Positions 12,358 to 22,316 are shown, counted from the stretch's first letter. The stretch: 64,000 bases of DNA from Helicoverpa zea (GCF_022581195.2 NC_061469.1:10162501-10226500), one strand, 5' to 3'. The notes: generated from the letters alone by a model not told the origin. A program made the numbers and translations.

Positions 12358-13260
12358 GTAAGTTTTCACCAAATTTGAAATGCCTAACTTTTCGATAGAC
12401 TTAGAAACACCGTAATTATTATCTATTTCTGAATTAACTGACCCCATTTGACCTTCGCACGTTGTTGTCAAATAAGTGAGCTCTAAAGTTATAGTTAAAA
12501 TACTTCTGATCAGGCATTACGGACTTAGAATTTATGTGTTGAAAGTTAGTACAAATTTTTGAGTTCCATGTCGCGATTCAAAATATCCCGCCGAATCAAC
12601 GGTAAAGTCATATGTCAAAATCTTGTCGAGCAGAGGGGTTAATAATAGCAGAATGAATCTTGCCATACGATAATTATGTAATAAATATTAGTCAACTGCT
12701 GGATAGCCTTATTTGACTTTTCTTTAAATTAATTGCTACGTCTTTAAAACACAATATCTAGCTTTGAAGAAAAAGCTCACTTGCTTATGTGTCCTCTCGA
12801 GATCTTAAACCAGGCCTAAACTAACCAAAAATCGAAACGATGGTATTTTTTTTAACTTTGCAGCTTCGGAAAGTACTACTCAGGGCTTGAACACATGTTT
12901 TCCTTTCATACTATGAGTTTTGCAATATATCATACAAAGTTGTTATAGCGAGATCCAAGAAGCAAATATTTTTTTACCTGTACATTTTGTTATCTGTAAT
13001 ATTACTTGCGAAGAATCACATTTTAAGCATTAGAACATATCGCTATCTCCGGTTGCCACCTCCAACGCGTTATTGCTATTCCATTCTAACACTGTCAGTG
13101 AGTAAAATGTCACTGTCATAGGTCAAATTGATTATTTATTATTTACAATGTCATCAAAAGAAACAGAAAAATCATTACAATTGTAAATTGTATTTAAAAT
13201 AAGCACATATTTCAAAGATACATCGAATTACATCGTTGACGAAGGCGTCCTGTTTTCAAC

Positions 13261-14837
13261 ATGCATCTACCGATAAGAAGTAAATTGTATTTTCTAATAT
13301 TCATAGTGATTGGTAAGTTTTATTTTTTTCTTTTATTTTAGCAATTAAGTAGCTAGTCTGCTTGTTTACAGGCTTGTATTTCTTCGGATAAGAGAGGATA
13401 TTTTAGACTTCACGTTCTTTTACCCGAATAAATGAGTTCCGATAGTGTAACACGATATCTAGGATTTATACACCTGCTGAATACCTGGTGTATTTCATAA
13501 AATGCCATTTGAGGTGAAGATATTTATTAAAAAAAATATGATTAATGTTAGGATGTTTATTACTCAATGTATCTTATCTATGATCTCGTAGATAAATAAA
13601 TCTTTGTTTTATATACTTTTCACCTGCATTGCTATACAGGTGTGCATAACATTGAGAATACTACTTTTATGTAATGATGATAACATATGTACTTAATCAG
13701 ATAAACATTAATCTGATCATTCAACAAATACATTGGTGTAGAGTTCATTGAACTTGTTTATACATTCACAAGTAATTTCTAGGTATTGATCAAATAGATT
13801 CCAACTTGGTTATTCAATATTGAAATGGAATTTTCTAGGCTTGCCTAATATTTTTTACTGTCCAGGTGGTGCCTAAGTCCGCCTATGTACTGTTTTGTTG
13901 CATAAAGTTTAAATAAATAAATAAACATGTTTTATCTCACTATGATTCTATTTTAAATATAAATATAAATTATTGATTTCTTATATTTAATGTTTCAGGG
14001 CTAGCTACAATGACAACACAATTTGACATACAAGAGGAAACAGAAACTGAAAATAAAGAAAATATTGATGTCAATGATGTCCCCAATGTAGATGAATCAG
14101 AATCACTGCTCTCAAATGTTGTGTCAGATGTCAATAAGACACTCACCAATCTGTACAACACTGTAACCTTAGCTAATGTCACCGCAGAAAACAACACTAA
14201 CACAGCCAACGAGACACGAAAAATGATAAAATGCAAAGAAATAGTCTATGACCCAAATGAAGATGTGGAACCCACTGTAGAAATAGTCAATGCCACACAG
14301 TTAATTAAACTGCTACATGTCAACCCGGAAATCACAAGTAGAGACATGGAAGCTGACTGCCTACTAGTATTCTTCTATGCTAAAGCCTGCCCCTTCAGTG
14401 CGCGGGCAGCCCCACATTTTAATGCTCTTGCAAGAGCATTTCCTAATGTAAAGATGGTGGCTTTAGATGCTCTGAAATATGGTGGAACAAATACCGTTTA
14501 TGGCATAGTGGGGGTGCCAACACTGAAAGTTTTCCATAATGGAAGACCTTATGGAAAATTTAATGGAACAGATTATAATATCCAGTCATTTAGTAAGTTT
14601 CTTCATGCAGTCACTGGGAAGCATGCCCTCAGTCTTGTAGTGACATCAAAGGACTTCCAAGGTCCAGTTTCAAGTGTTGTTGAGACAGAAACTGATTACT
14701 TTTTAGTACTATCTTGGCTGTTTATTATAGTTTGTTCTGTTTATTACTTCATGCAGTCCAAGTGTTGGACAATGATTGTAGAAATGGTTCAGAATAACTG
14801 GCGAGAGTCAGAGGCACAACATGAACATAATGACTAG
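13261..14837 (+). CDS. TXNDC15: Thioredoxin domain-containing protein 15
   Basis: Exon 1 (13261-13312) and exon 2 (13999-14837) join in phase 1 to give 296 residues. Exon 1 encodes the signal peptide (MHLPIRSKLYFLIFIVIG). An acidic, low-complexity luminal stretch follows to about residue 85, then a thioredoxin fold at about 110-225. The active-site position has CPFS (148-151) within AKACPFSARAAPHFN, so the second redox cysteine is absent, as expected for TXNDC15; the conserved cis-proline is in GVPT (Pro191). A transmembrane helix at about 251-269 leaves a short cytosolic tail. Several N-glycosylation sequons (NKT, NVT, NET, NAT, NGT) fit an ER luminal domain. In mammals TXNDC15 is an ER membrane protein linked to cilia formation; the insect role is not shown here. 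The 686-bp intron carries a LINE-like tail. A polyadenylation signal lies 32 bp after the stop. Confidence 0.9.
13845..13926 (+). mobile_element. Retroposon tail in the TXNDC15 intron
   Basis: A short segment with TTTTGTTGCATAAAGT runs into AAATAAATAAATAAAC. This is the form of lepidopteran LINE 3' tails. It appears 5'-truncated and lies in the sense orientation of the host intron. Confidence 0.45.
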
Positions 14838-14868
14838 TTTGTTACATTTAATTATTAGGTGGGAAATG

Positions 14869-14874
14869 AATAAA
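14869..14874 (+). promoter_or_regulatory. Polyadenylation signal of TXNDC15
   Basis: AATAAA lies 32 bp after the stop codon and is followed by T-rich sequence (GCTTTTATTTAT), then TGTCTGAGTTTTATTG. This gives a very short 3'UTR of about 50-60 nt. Confidence 0.7.
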
Positions 14875-15284
14875 ATGCTTTTATTTATATAATTGTCTGA
14901 GTTTTATTGATATTTTTCAAGTATTTTGTAATCTTCGAACATATTTTAGCCAAGCCAAGCATTTAGGTATGCATTCTCCGTTAATGAATTTATTTTTGAG
15001 CTTACGAATTTTTTCGGCGTGATGATTTCTAAACGAAAGATATAATGTCATTTCATTTTGACATTGAGAGAAAGCAAATCTGTAGTGATGTACATAGATA
15101 ATATTATTATGCTGTCGATATCTTTAGCCCCCAGTACACATTGGCCTGTATTGGGCCAAGCGTTGCAATGCACAAATGTAGGCCACGATCAAATGATGTT
15201 TACACATTGGCGCATGGCTCATTGCTGCCTGGCAAACCACTTGCGATGGACGTCGAAGTAATTAAGGCCGCGGCTATTTATTTG

Positions 15285-15360
15285 TACACTACTATATATA
15301 TTTATACTATACTACACTACTATATATATTTATATTATACTACAGTACTATATTTACTAC
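15285..15360 (+). repeat. 28-bp AT-rich tandem repeat
   Basis: Units beginning TACACTACTATATATATTTA start at 15285 and 15313; a third, diverged unit starts at 15341. The first two differ by one base. It sits inside the MITE-like element. Confidence 0.75.
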
Positions 15361-15654
15361 TATGTTTATTATTATGTTTATTTTTACACGCAACACAAAA
15401 GTGTACTATCCTCAGCGGTCGGTGACGAACTAAACATTGGCCGAATGTGTAAACTAGGGCATGCAATTTCGGTAAAACAAAAATTACCGGTAAAAATTCG
15501 GTAATAAAAATATTTTTACCGGTAAACCGGTAAAACGGTAATTTTTGTAATTTTTTTAAAATGTGATATTATAACAATAAGATTGGGTAGTCTTAAAGCA
15601 AAAACTAAATAAATATGCAAAGTATAAGGTGGTAAACGTTTTTTGTGTCGTGGG

Positions 15655-15985
15655 CCGTAACAAAAAACATGTCAGTACCATCCGTACGCGATGTCGCCGA
15701 CAAAATGCAAGAAAAACGGCTGCGATGGTACGGACATGTAAAAAGGAGTGACACCTGAGGACATCGGCAGTGTGAATGTGATACTCAATCTCAATATACC
15801 CGGTCAAAGGCGCAAAGGCAGGCCGAAACCGTGGTGGTTGAGTGTCGTAATGAATGACATGAAAATCTGCGAACTCGAAGAGGAAGATGATATCTATTCA
15901 GGAGGATAGAGCGAAGTGGAAGAAGGAAGATACGGAAAGCCGACCCCGTCACAAGACGGGAAAAACGCTAAGAATTACCGTAAAC
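15655..15985 (+). pseudogene. Decayed RTE-like LINE 3' end (reverse transcriptase C-terminus)
   Basis: Three reading frames in turn encode parts of the C-terminal tail typical of RTE-type LINE proteins: DKMQEKRLRWYGHVKRS, then IPGQRRKGRPK, then DRAKWKK and TGKTLR. At least two frameshifts separate these blocks, and only the last part of the protein is present, so it is a dead 5'-truncated copy. It ends near GCTAAGAA. It lies inside the hAT element. Confidence 0.75.
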
Positions 15986-16059
15986 ATTTTTTTTTCATTG
16001 AAGGGAAAGCCCTTTTTTTATGGTAAATCATCAAATGACAGACTCTTTCTGTCTAAAAC

Positions 16060-16600
16060 CCATGTTTTTTAGTAGGTGTTTTATGGACCAGGGTAGCGGT
16101 AACTCTTTCGAACAATCCCGCGGCCCCGGCAGGCCTTGGCCCTGCTGGGCCCCACTGGGTTTGCTGACATCTCCCTGAGGAGCCTGTGGAACAATGCGCG
16201 CTGCTGACACGGGTCTGTTGTCTATGCAGACGGTGGAACGATGAGCCACCCGAACTCACCGCCCACAGACCGACGCCTACTGTGGCCGGGAGTCGTCTCT
16301 CGACCCTTGGCGCCCGTGGTGTCTTCCTGGTCCACTACAGCGGCTGGGATGAGAGGTGCTACTCGCAGTCGCTCCGACGTCTCCTTCTCGAGCATGACTG
16401 CTTCGCAGAAGGGGCGACGGCTTCCCATTCCCTCTAGCTCCGGACCATAGCTTGAACCAGGGAAGGACGCGAAAGGTCGCCGCTGCCTATTGCCTCGACG
16501 ACAACACCGCGGTACCCTTCCCAGGCAGTGCACACCTGGACTGTGTGCTCCACCGTGTCCTCAGAGCTGTCCGCATGGTGGTGAAGTAAAAGCCTTTACT
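16060..16600 (-). pseudogene. Decayed R1/jockey-type LINE 3' end
   Basis: On the minus strand the sequence encodes the C-terminal region after the reverse transcriptase: EDTVEHTVQVCTAWEGYRG, then GDLSRPSLVQAMV, an in-frame stop, then REWEAVAPFCEAVMLEKE. This order (histidine/cysteine knuckle, GDLS, AVxxFCExVM) is characteristic of R1/jockey-group LINEs in insects. The knuckle's first cysteines are lost. The GC-rich 3'UTR-like stretch that follows (down to about 16060) has close relatives at 56577-56745 and 58134-58290. It lies inside the hAT element. Confidence 0.75.
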
Positions 16601-17522
16601 CAGTAAGGTCATAGAGTAGGTAAAATAAGCAATAAGCATTTGTACCTTGTATGAGCTGACAGCTATGAGGAAAAACAGAATAACCGAATGAATACAATTT
16701 GTTTAGATTTTATAAATTAAGATGAGAAAGAAGATTTGTATCTAACCTAGAGATAGTTAAGGACACACAAGTTTACTTTTCTAAAAAACAGCAACTTTAA
16801 CACTCTTACAATACGTAATGTATGCAACATTACATTATATTCAGGCTACATAACAAAGATTTGACGTTAAATGAACAATTGCTATACTATTTTATAGTAT
16901 TTTATCAGAAAAACGTAAAAACCGGTAAATTACCGGTTTCATATTATTTTTACCGGTAATTTAAAACTCGCAAAAATGGGCGATTTACCGGTAAAAACGA
17001 AACCGGTTAACCGGTATTGCATGCCCTAGTGTAAACACCACACGCCAAGCTGGGCCAAGATTCCTTTGATGTGTGCCCAAAAAACCGACAACTCGCCGAA
17101 TGCGCGCCAACCTTGACAAAATGTCCGCCAACCTGCACCAATACCCCGTGTACACATTGGTGATGTATTGGCCGCACTTGGGCCAACGTGTACTGGGGCC
17201 TTTTGATTTGAGAAGAAAAATACTATATTCAATATTTTCGTACGTTTTATGGGCAAAGTGACTAAAATTGTACTCAATATTGGATCATTTTACAATTATT
17301 ATAAACTCAGATTGTATGCAATCAATCAGAGAATTATTTCTCACAAAATTCCTTCACCCACTGCTCATACTAATGAATCCTTAATTAATAATAATTTTTA
17401 CACCGTGCAACCTTTAACTAGCACTGTAAATAATATTTGTCTTAAAACAGTAACCCATATCACTGAACAATTAATTTTACACATGATAAGCGACAAGGTA
17501 AAAATACACTTATGTAACTTAC

Positions 17523-18576
17523 TGGCACTTTTTGGAGTGTTAAAAATGTAGTTCTTTGGTGTGTAACTACCACCGCCGTTATTACCACCACCATTACCAA
17601 CACAATCACCACCACCATTACTACAGCGCTACTGCCCTGAGCTACTTCTGGCAATGGTTGGAAGTCAAAAACTTCTATGATTGCTTCACAGGCTCTGCTA
17701 GCAATATCTTCATCCGCATCACCACCAAACTCCGCAGGTAAGCCATTGCATGTAGTACCTAAAATTGATGCTACTCGGTCCAAAACTTCATCAGGAATTA
17801 TATAAGACTTCCCTCCTCCAGTCTGTAAATTAAAAACAAAGTTTAAAGCAACCACAATAAAATGTACGACTACATTAATCCTTACTATAGTTCGGCCATT
17901 CAGAGAATGCGTTCCTGACACGTCGCGATTGAACTGACGACGTAATAACATTCATTGATTATTGATATAATAATGTTGTTTTAATGCTCCTCAATTGTTA
18001 AAACGGTAAACAACCAGCAAAAATATTTTTATCGTAACTGCAACGCCATTGCAAAGTTACGTCGTCAGTTCAATCGCGACGTGTCAGGAACGCATTCTCT
18101 GAATGGCCGAACTATAACATAATATTATAAAAGAAAAAGTGAAATTGTTTGTTTGATATGTCTTCTAGTAATAATATAAATTTAAATACTGACCTTAAGG
18201 TTATTTTGTCTTATGAGAGCACTACGCTTCCTTGCAGACTTCTTCAAATTCTCCCACTTGAGTCGAATTTGCTCAGGACGCCGCATATCTCCCGTAACAG
18301 CACTCAACTCCTGTGCAATTGCCTTCCATGCTTCTTCTTTTAGTTTATTATTGGTGGCGTTCGTAGCTTTGGTGGTTATTACAGGATGTTTCAGAATCAT
18401 GTCGAGAAGAAGAATTATGCTGTCCTTTACAAACGGCTTAGCCTTAATCTGAAAGTAAATTATAATTTAGGCGCGAATTGGTGGTACGCGAACCCTTTTG
18501 TTTTATCTGTTCCAGGTATTTAATAGTGTTTTAAACAAAATACGCAGGCAATACTTACATTATGTTCTTCAGCCAT
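17523..18576 (-). CDS. Myb/SANT-like DNA-binding protein, minus strand, 3' part probably frameshifted
   Basis: Exons on the minus strand: 18576-18559 (MAEEHN), 18448-18194 and 17822-17523. Donors GTAAGT and GTCAGT and acceptors TTTCAG and TTTACAG are all good, and junctions are in phase 0. Residues about 7-91 form a Myb/SANT-like DNA-binding domain of the type in NAIF1 and harbinger-associated proteins: KEEAWKAIAQEL, then RRPEQIRLKWENLKKSARK. The third exon starts TGGGKSYIIPDEV and continues AEFGGDADEDI, a stretch that follows this domain in relatives. From about 17640 the open frame turns into an implausible valine run, while another frame reads a glycine/asparagine-rich stretch and SYTPKNYIFNTPKSAS. 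This suggests a one-base indel near the GGT-codon tract. A possible last exon starts at 17423. It is nuclear by inference. A MITE lies in intron 2, and transposons crowd its 3' end. Confidence 0.7.
17886..18117 (+). mobile_element. MITE copy 1, in an intron of the minus-strand Myb/SANT-like gene
   Basis: The ends TATAGTTCGGCCATTCAGAG and its reverse complement extend as an inverted repeat of about 60 bp. The terminal TA or TATA is probably the target duplication, which would fit the Tc1/mariner group. The copy is 232 bp. Its core is nearly identical to the reverse complement of the copy at 26515-26745. Confidence 0.9.
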
Positions 18577-18599
18577 TTTATAAAATTGTTGCACACTAG

Positions 18600-18760
18600 G
18601 TACTTTATAAATACAAATGAGATTTCCAACCAAATCACAAGTCGAAAACTCGAAACAATTCAAAACACTAAACAGTTGCGACTGCGAGCGAGCGCGGGAA
18701 TTTGACGCGTCGCGTCGCGTCGTTTGCTGGCAAATGTCAAAAATGCGTTTTATTGCATCA
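18600..18760. promoter_or_regulatory. CpG-rich upstream region of the minus-strand Myb/SANT-like gene
   Basis: The stretch around 18675-18725 holds repeated GCGTCGCGTCGCGTCG and GAGCGAGCGCGGG in an otherwise AT-rich setting, directly upstream of the minus-strand start codon at 18576. It probably includes the promoter. No TATA box or consensus initiator is evident. Confidence 0.35.
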
Positions 18761-19269
18761 TGTTAGAAAGCATTTCATCATTATTTTATTATAAAATTTC
18801 ACCGTTTTCATATAAATTATAAAAGCAGGTTTTTTTAAAAGTACAATTTTACTGAAGCTAATATCGTAATATATAATCGTACCAAAAATAATATTTTTCA
18901 CGAGAAACAAAAAGTAACGCATTTTTTGTGAGGGAAAAGACCTATCTGTCTTTAACTGTAGATAACGTTACCGAAATTTTGTTATTGAGACGCCAGTTAT
19001 TGATAGATCAAAAGTAACAGTAAAACTCTGGTAGCTAACCGAGTTTAACTCTTGGTAGAGTATTGAGATCGGCCGTAAGTCAACTGATTTATTTTTCTTA
19101 TTAGAATCGATATCGACAATTTCACCGCTCAAAAAAGACAGACGTCACGCTCACGCACGTCGTTTCGCATGAGATATTTTTTATAATAGATAATAATTTT
19201 ATATCAATATTCTAATACGTACATATACACAAGACACTCAACGCTTATGTGCAGAATTTACGTAATATT

Positions 19270-19431
19270 ATGAGCGTATCATCATTTATAAGTTCAACTA
19301 AGGGCAAGGTCATTCTTGCTACGGTTGCTGCTCTTCACATGACAATATACTTCGCTAAACCTTCGTTTTTCAAGAGCGAAAGTTCGACAAAAAGCCAAGT
19401 TACTCCGCCGAGATACTTACCTGAGAAGTGA
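19270..19431 (+). CDS. Small membrane-type ORF upstream of GRHPR
   Basis: The ATG at 19270 opens a 53-residue frame. Residues 1-14 are serine/threonine-rich with a lysine, residues about 13-30 (GKVILATVAALHMTIYFA) form one hydrophobic segment, and the end is polar (TPPRYLPEK). The shape resembles small mitochondrial inner-membrane proteins, but I do not recognise the family. The stop lies 65 nt before the first in-frame GRHPR ATG at 19497, with no splice acceptor evident between them. It could be a separate small gene, the first cistron of a shared mRNA, or a long upstream ORF that lowers GRHPR translation. Chance occurrence is not excluded. Confidence 0.4.
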   Translation: MSVSSFISSTKGKVILATVAALHMTIYFAKPSFFKSESSTKSQVTPPRYLPEK

Positions 19432-19496
19432 ATCGACCTTGAATTTGCCGCGAACAAGGAAGCACGTAAACCGGCTGTGAAATAACCTATTGATTG

Positions 19497-21296
19497 ATGA
19501 TTTATAAAAGTGTAGCGTCGATAGCTCCGTTCTTAGTCCGTAATATTGGTAGCGTGAGGAAGATGAGCTCCGGAAGATTCAAGGTGTTCGTGACCCGCTC
19601 TGATATGCCCAAGGGTGGCATCGATATACTGAAGAAAGAGTAAGTTTCATTTGTACTGTTCAATATTTTGTTCCATGATTTACAACTTTACATACCATGC
19701 AAAGCATACCATCGGATTTTATGTTCAGCTGCCTGTTTCATACTACATGTAGCTCTTCCTTTTCTACAGTTGTACAAGTAAATCACTTCTGCCATATGGA
19801 AGTTTATGAATAAAATTTAAGAATTTATTTATTGAGATGGAGGCAAAATTGTTTCTGATGACATAAAGCTTGATTAGCCTATTCACTTATGTTCCTCTGT
19901 TGAACATTGTCTAGCCTCAGTTCTAGAAAATCAGAATTTAATTTATGGCTTATTTATTTCCAGGTGTGATGTAACAGTATCAAGTCACCCTTCTGTAATG
20001 CCTAGGGACGAACTTCTTAAATCTGTGGCTGGTACAGAAGCTATCTTCTGTTCCCTAACAGATAAGATCGATCAGGAGCTGCTGAACGCGGCCGGGCCAG
20101 GGCTGAAGGTAGTGGGAACTATATCTGTAGGCCATGATCATATTGATGTGCCCGAGTGCAGGAAGAGAGGCATCAAGATTGGATACACACCTGATGTACT
20201 TACTGATGCTACGGCAGAGTTAACTGTGAGTATACTATGCTTCCAAAATATTTTACATATTGCCATATTCCACATGAAAAAGGTTGCAGGTCCATCCAAT
20301 ATGCCTGAAAATAACAAATCTGTTTTTAGGCCAACAATCAGTTTTTATTTAAGTGCGATGTTTACCTAGGGTTAGTATGTAGTGGAGTAAATAGGTAGAC
20401 AATATATAAGAAATACAATACAAGGAAGTACTTTCTAAGAGTGTCAGTAGGGGTAGTACATAAAGGAGTATACAGGGGGAGTATATGTAAAAGGAAATTG
20501 GAGGGGCGAGTACCTACATAAGGAATAACATTGAGGCCATTCATTGATTCATAATAGGACAAAAAATGGTAGTAAATAAGGGACTTTTTCGAAAGAGATC
20601 TTTTCCTCTCTTGAGACGAGAAGAATTGTTTGCAATAATTTTTAACTCTTTTATTTCCAGTTAGCTCTACTTCTGTCGACATCTCGCCGTCTACCAGAGG
20701 CTCAGCATGAAGCACGCACCGGTGGCTGGAAGTCTTGGGCTCCGACATGGATGACGGGCCCCGGGCTCGCTGGCTCCACAGTCGGTATCGTCGGCTTTGG
20801 CCGCATCGGCCAGGCCGTCGCACGCCGAGTCAAAGCATTCAACACTAACAAAATACTCTATTTTAATCGAAGTGAGAGACCAGAAGCGCAAGAAGCAGGC
20901 GCCATTAAAGTCAGTTTTGATGAACTACTTTCACAGAGCGACTTCATTATATGTTGTGCCGCTTTAGTTCCTGAAACCAAGGAGATTTTCAACAAGGCAG
21001 CTTTTGAAAAGATGAAGAAGACGGCCATCTTTATTAATACCAGCCGTGGCGGTACTGTTGATCAGGATGCGTTGATTGAAGCTTTGAAGAATAATACTAT
21101 AAGAGCAGCAGGGTTGGATGTTACTACCCCTGAACCTTTGCCTTTGGATAATCCTCTGTTAAACCTGCCTAATTGCGTGGTGTTGCCACATATAGGCAGT
21201 GCAGCCATAGAGACCAGAGATACAATGAGCGAACTCACAGCAGAGAATATATTAGCTGGGCTTAAAGGCAGCGGAATGCCTGCAGAGTTGAAATGA
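19497..21296 (+). CDS. GRHPR: Glyoxylate reductase/hydroxypyruvate reductase
   Basis: Exons are 19497 (or 19563)-19639, 19964-20225 and 20661-21296, with junction phases 2 and 0. From the ATG at 19563 (MSSGRFKVFVTRSDMP) the protein has 324 residues, close to human GRHPR (328). It belongs to the D-2-hydroxyacid dehydrogenases and reduces glyoxylate and hydroxypyruvate with NAD(P)H. The substrate-binding part is at the N-terminus (VGTISVGHDHIDVPECRKRG). The nucleotide-binding motif GIVGFGRIGQAVARR is at about 155-169. The catalytic residues are Arg242 (NTSRGGTVDQ), Glu271 (DVTTPEPLP) and His290 (LPHIGSA). An in-frame ATG at 19497 adds 22 residues, MIYKSVASIAPFLVRNIG and four more, basic and free of acids like a mitochondrial presequence. 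Its context is weak (T at -3) while the second ATG has A at -3, so leaky scanning could give both forms. All active-site residues are kept. The end (MPAELK) is not a peroxisomal signal. Confidence 0.93.
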
Positions 21297-21399
21297 AAAT
21301 AGCAAATGTTAGATAGATTAATATATTTAACGTATTGAATTTTTTTGTAATGTATATTTAATAATTTAATATATTATATTTTATCGTTAATTTGTCTGT

Positions 21400-22080
21400 T
21401 TTTAGTATTTGGTTTTCCGATGTACTGTTACAGGCAAGAACTTGATGGGTTTTCTAGTGCCATCTAGACAGGCTAACAAATAGGTTTATGAGTTAGTTAT
21501 TCCTTCAAACGATAGATGGCGCAGTTGTGCCTGACTTGAAGTATTAACGAAATCTTCCCATTATCATGAGACAGGTCAGGAGGATGATGATGATCTTCCA
21601 TACCATTCTTACATGTCTAAGGCCATGCATAATTTATTATTATGTTTGCTGGTAGAAACTGTCACTTGATTTGGATCTTATTGTTTTTCTCCTGAAGAAT
21701 TAGTTTGCCCCTACTGGGTTTGGGGGAAAATGCAGGTTTGAAAAAATGGTGAATTTGAGGAATCCTATTGATGAGTGATCTCATGAGAAACATTCATGGG
21801 ATTTCCTCTGAAATCTAAACACACAAATTTTCCAACTTCTCTCCAGGTAAACGTAGTCTACTAAGCTACATTATTTTACAAAACCTGGAGGGTAGAGAAC
21901 TACATTACAAGTTAACAAAACCAGTTACTAAAACAGGTGAAGTTAGCATAATCATCTCACGAAGTGGGGCGAAATACCCGCTTTGCTGCCGTAAACAAAA
22001 CAGGCGTAGTGAAACTTTTTGTTTTACTCTAGACTGGTTGCTTATGGCCATTGTCCAAGAGCTGGGTAGTACAGGATACC
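21400..22080. other. Spacer downstream of GRHPR
   Basis: No gene is recognised. A GGATGATGATGATC stretch near 21580 resembles the end of a retroposon tail. No canonical AATAAA lies close to the GRHPR stop; AT-rich AATAAT-type sequence near 21358 may serve instead. Confidence 0.35.
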
Positions 22081-22084
22081 CGTC

Positions 22085-22208
22085 AGTCGGTGCGCCGCCG
22101 TGCAAGCGAACGGACGTGCACGAGCGAGGCTTAAGAACACCTCGATTGTTTTCTATCGAAATCAGTCTCGGAAAGTGTTGTGTATGCATTTGGATGCAGT
22201 GGACTGAG
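22085..22208 (+). promoter_or_regulatory. Inr-DPE core promoter and first exon of a rightward gene
   Basis: TCAGTC at 22083-22088 fits the arthropod initiator TCAKTY. Taking its A (22085) as +1, GGACGT falls at 22112-22117, exactly +28 to +33, and matches the downstream promoter element RGWYVT; +24 is G, the preferred base. The surrounding 60 bp is CpG-rich. The transcribed region ends at 22208 in ACTGAG|GTAAGT, a full-strength splice donor, giving a 124-nt first exon. It includes a short upstream ORF (ATG 22184, stopping at the exon end) and an ATG at 22194 that stays open into the donor (MQWTE). No TATA box is present. Inr-DPE promoters are common at developmental genes in flies. The gene body would lie to the right; I cannot identify it. 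Confidence 0.6.
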
Positions 22209-22316
22209 GTAAGTTAATGGATGAAGATGTATTGTTAGCTAATTAATTGTTTGATTATGAATGGGTTTTAAATTGATTTAATAAATTTGGATGTAAGTAT
22301 GAATAAGAGCGAAATG

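Larger units (their letters stand above)
9669..13260. other. Repeat-rich spacer without a recognised gene
   Basis: No exon is supported apart from the speculative alternative exon at 12342. Contents include inverted repeat copies (10130-10290, 10820-10925), a LINE-like end (11195-11275), a direct repeat (11531-11755), and a GC-rich repeat-like patch at 11770-11970 ending in a GGGACACCCAGTATA motif often seen at transposon ends. Confidence 0.5.
15455..17028. mobile_element. Non-autonomous hAT element with perfect 8-bp target duplication
   Basis: The element starts TAGGGCATGCAAT and ends ATTGCATGCCCTA, perfect 13-bp inverted ends, and is flanked on both sides by GTGTAAAC (15447-15454 and 17029-17036). 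The 8-bp duplication and the (C/T)AGGG-type end are the defining marks of hAT transposons. Many ACCGGTAA-type repeats crowd both subterminal regions, as expected for transposase binding sites. The interior codes for no transposase; it contains a broken RTE-like LINE tail and a broken R1/jockey-like LINE tail. It is 1574 bp long and interrupts the element at 15127-17200. Confidence 0.9.
15127..17200. mobile_element. Inverted-repeat (MITE-like) element split by a hAT insertion
   Basis: The left end GCCCCCAGTACACATTGGCC (15127-15146) matches the reverse complement of 17181-17200, GGCCCCAGTACACGTTGGCC, at 18 of 20 bases. Variants of the ACATTGGCC/TTGGGCC motif recur inside both ends. Without the hAT at 15455-17028 and one target copy the element is about 490 bp and codes for nothing. 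A short AT-rich tandem repeat lies in its left half. I could not identify a target duplication, so the superfamily is unknown. Confidence 0.75.

Noticed and set aside
13970..14236. 88-codon minus-strand frame
   Set aside because: It is the antisense shadow of the TXNDC15 second exon.
16186..16533. Several overlapping frames of 70-100 codons on both strands
   Set aside because: They are by-products of the GC-rich decayed LINE fragment inside the hAT element.
20226..20369. Open extension of GRHPR exon 2 past 20225
   Set aside because: It is read-through into the intron; the donor GTGAGT and the exon 3 acceptor rebuild the conserved protein.
20362..20891. Minus-strand frames of 153 and 66 codons
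   Set aside because: They overlap intron 2 and exon 3 of GRHPR antisense; the plus-strand gene with all catalytic motifs explains the region.
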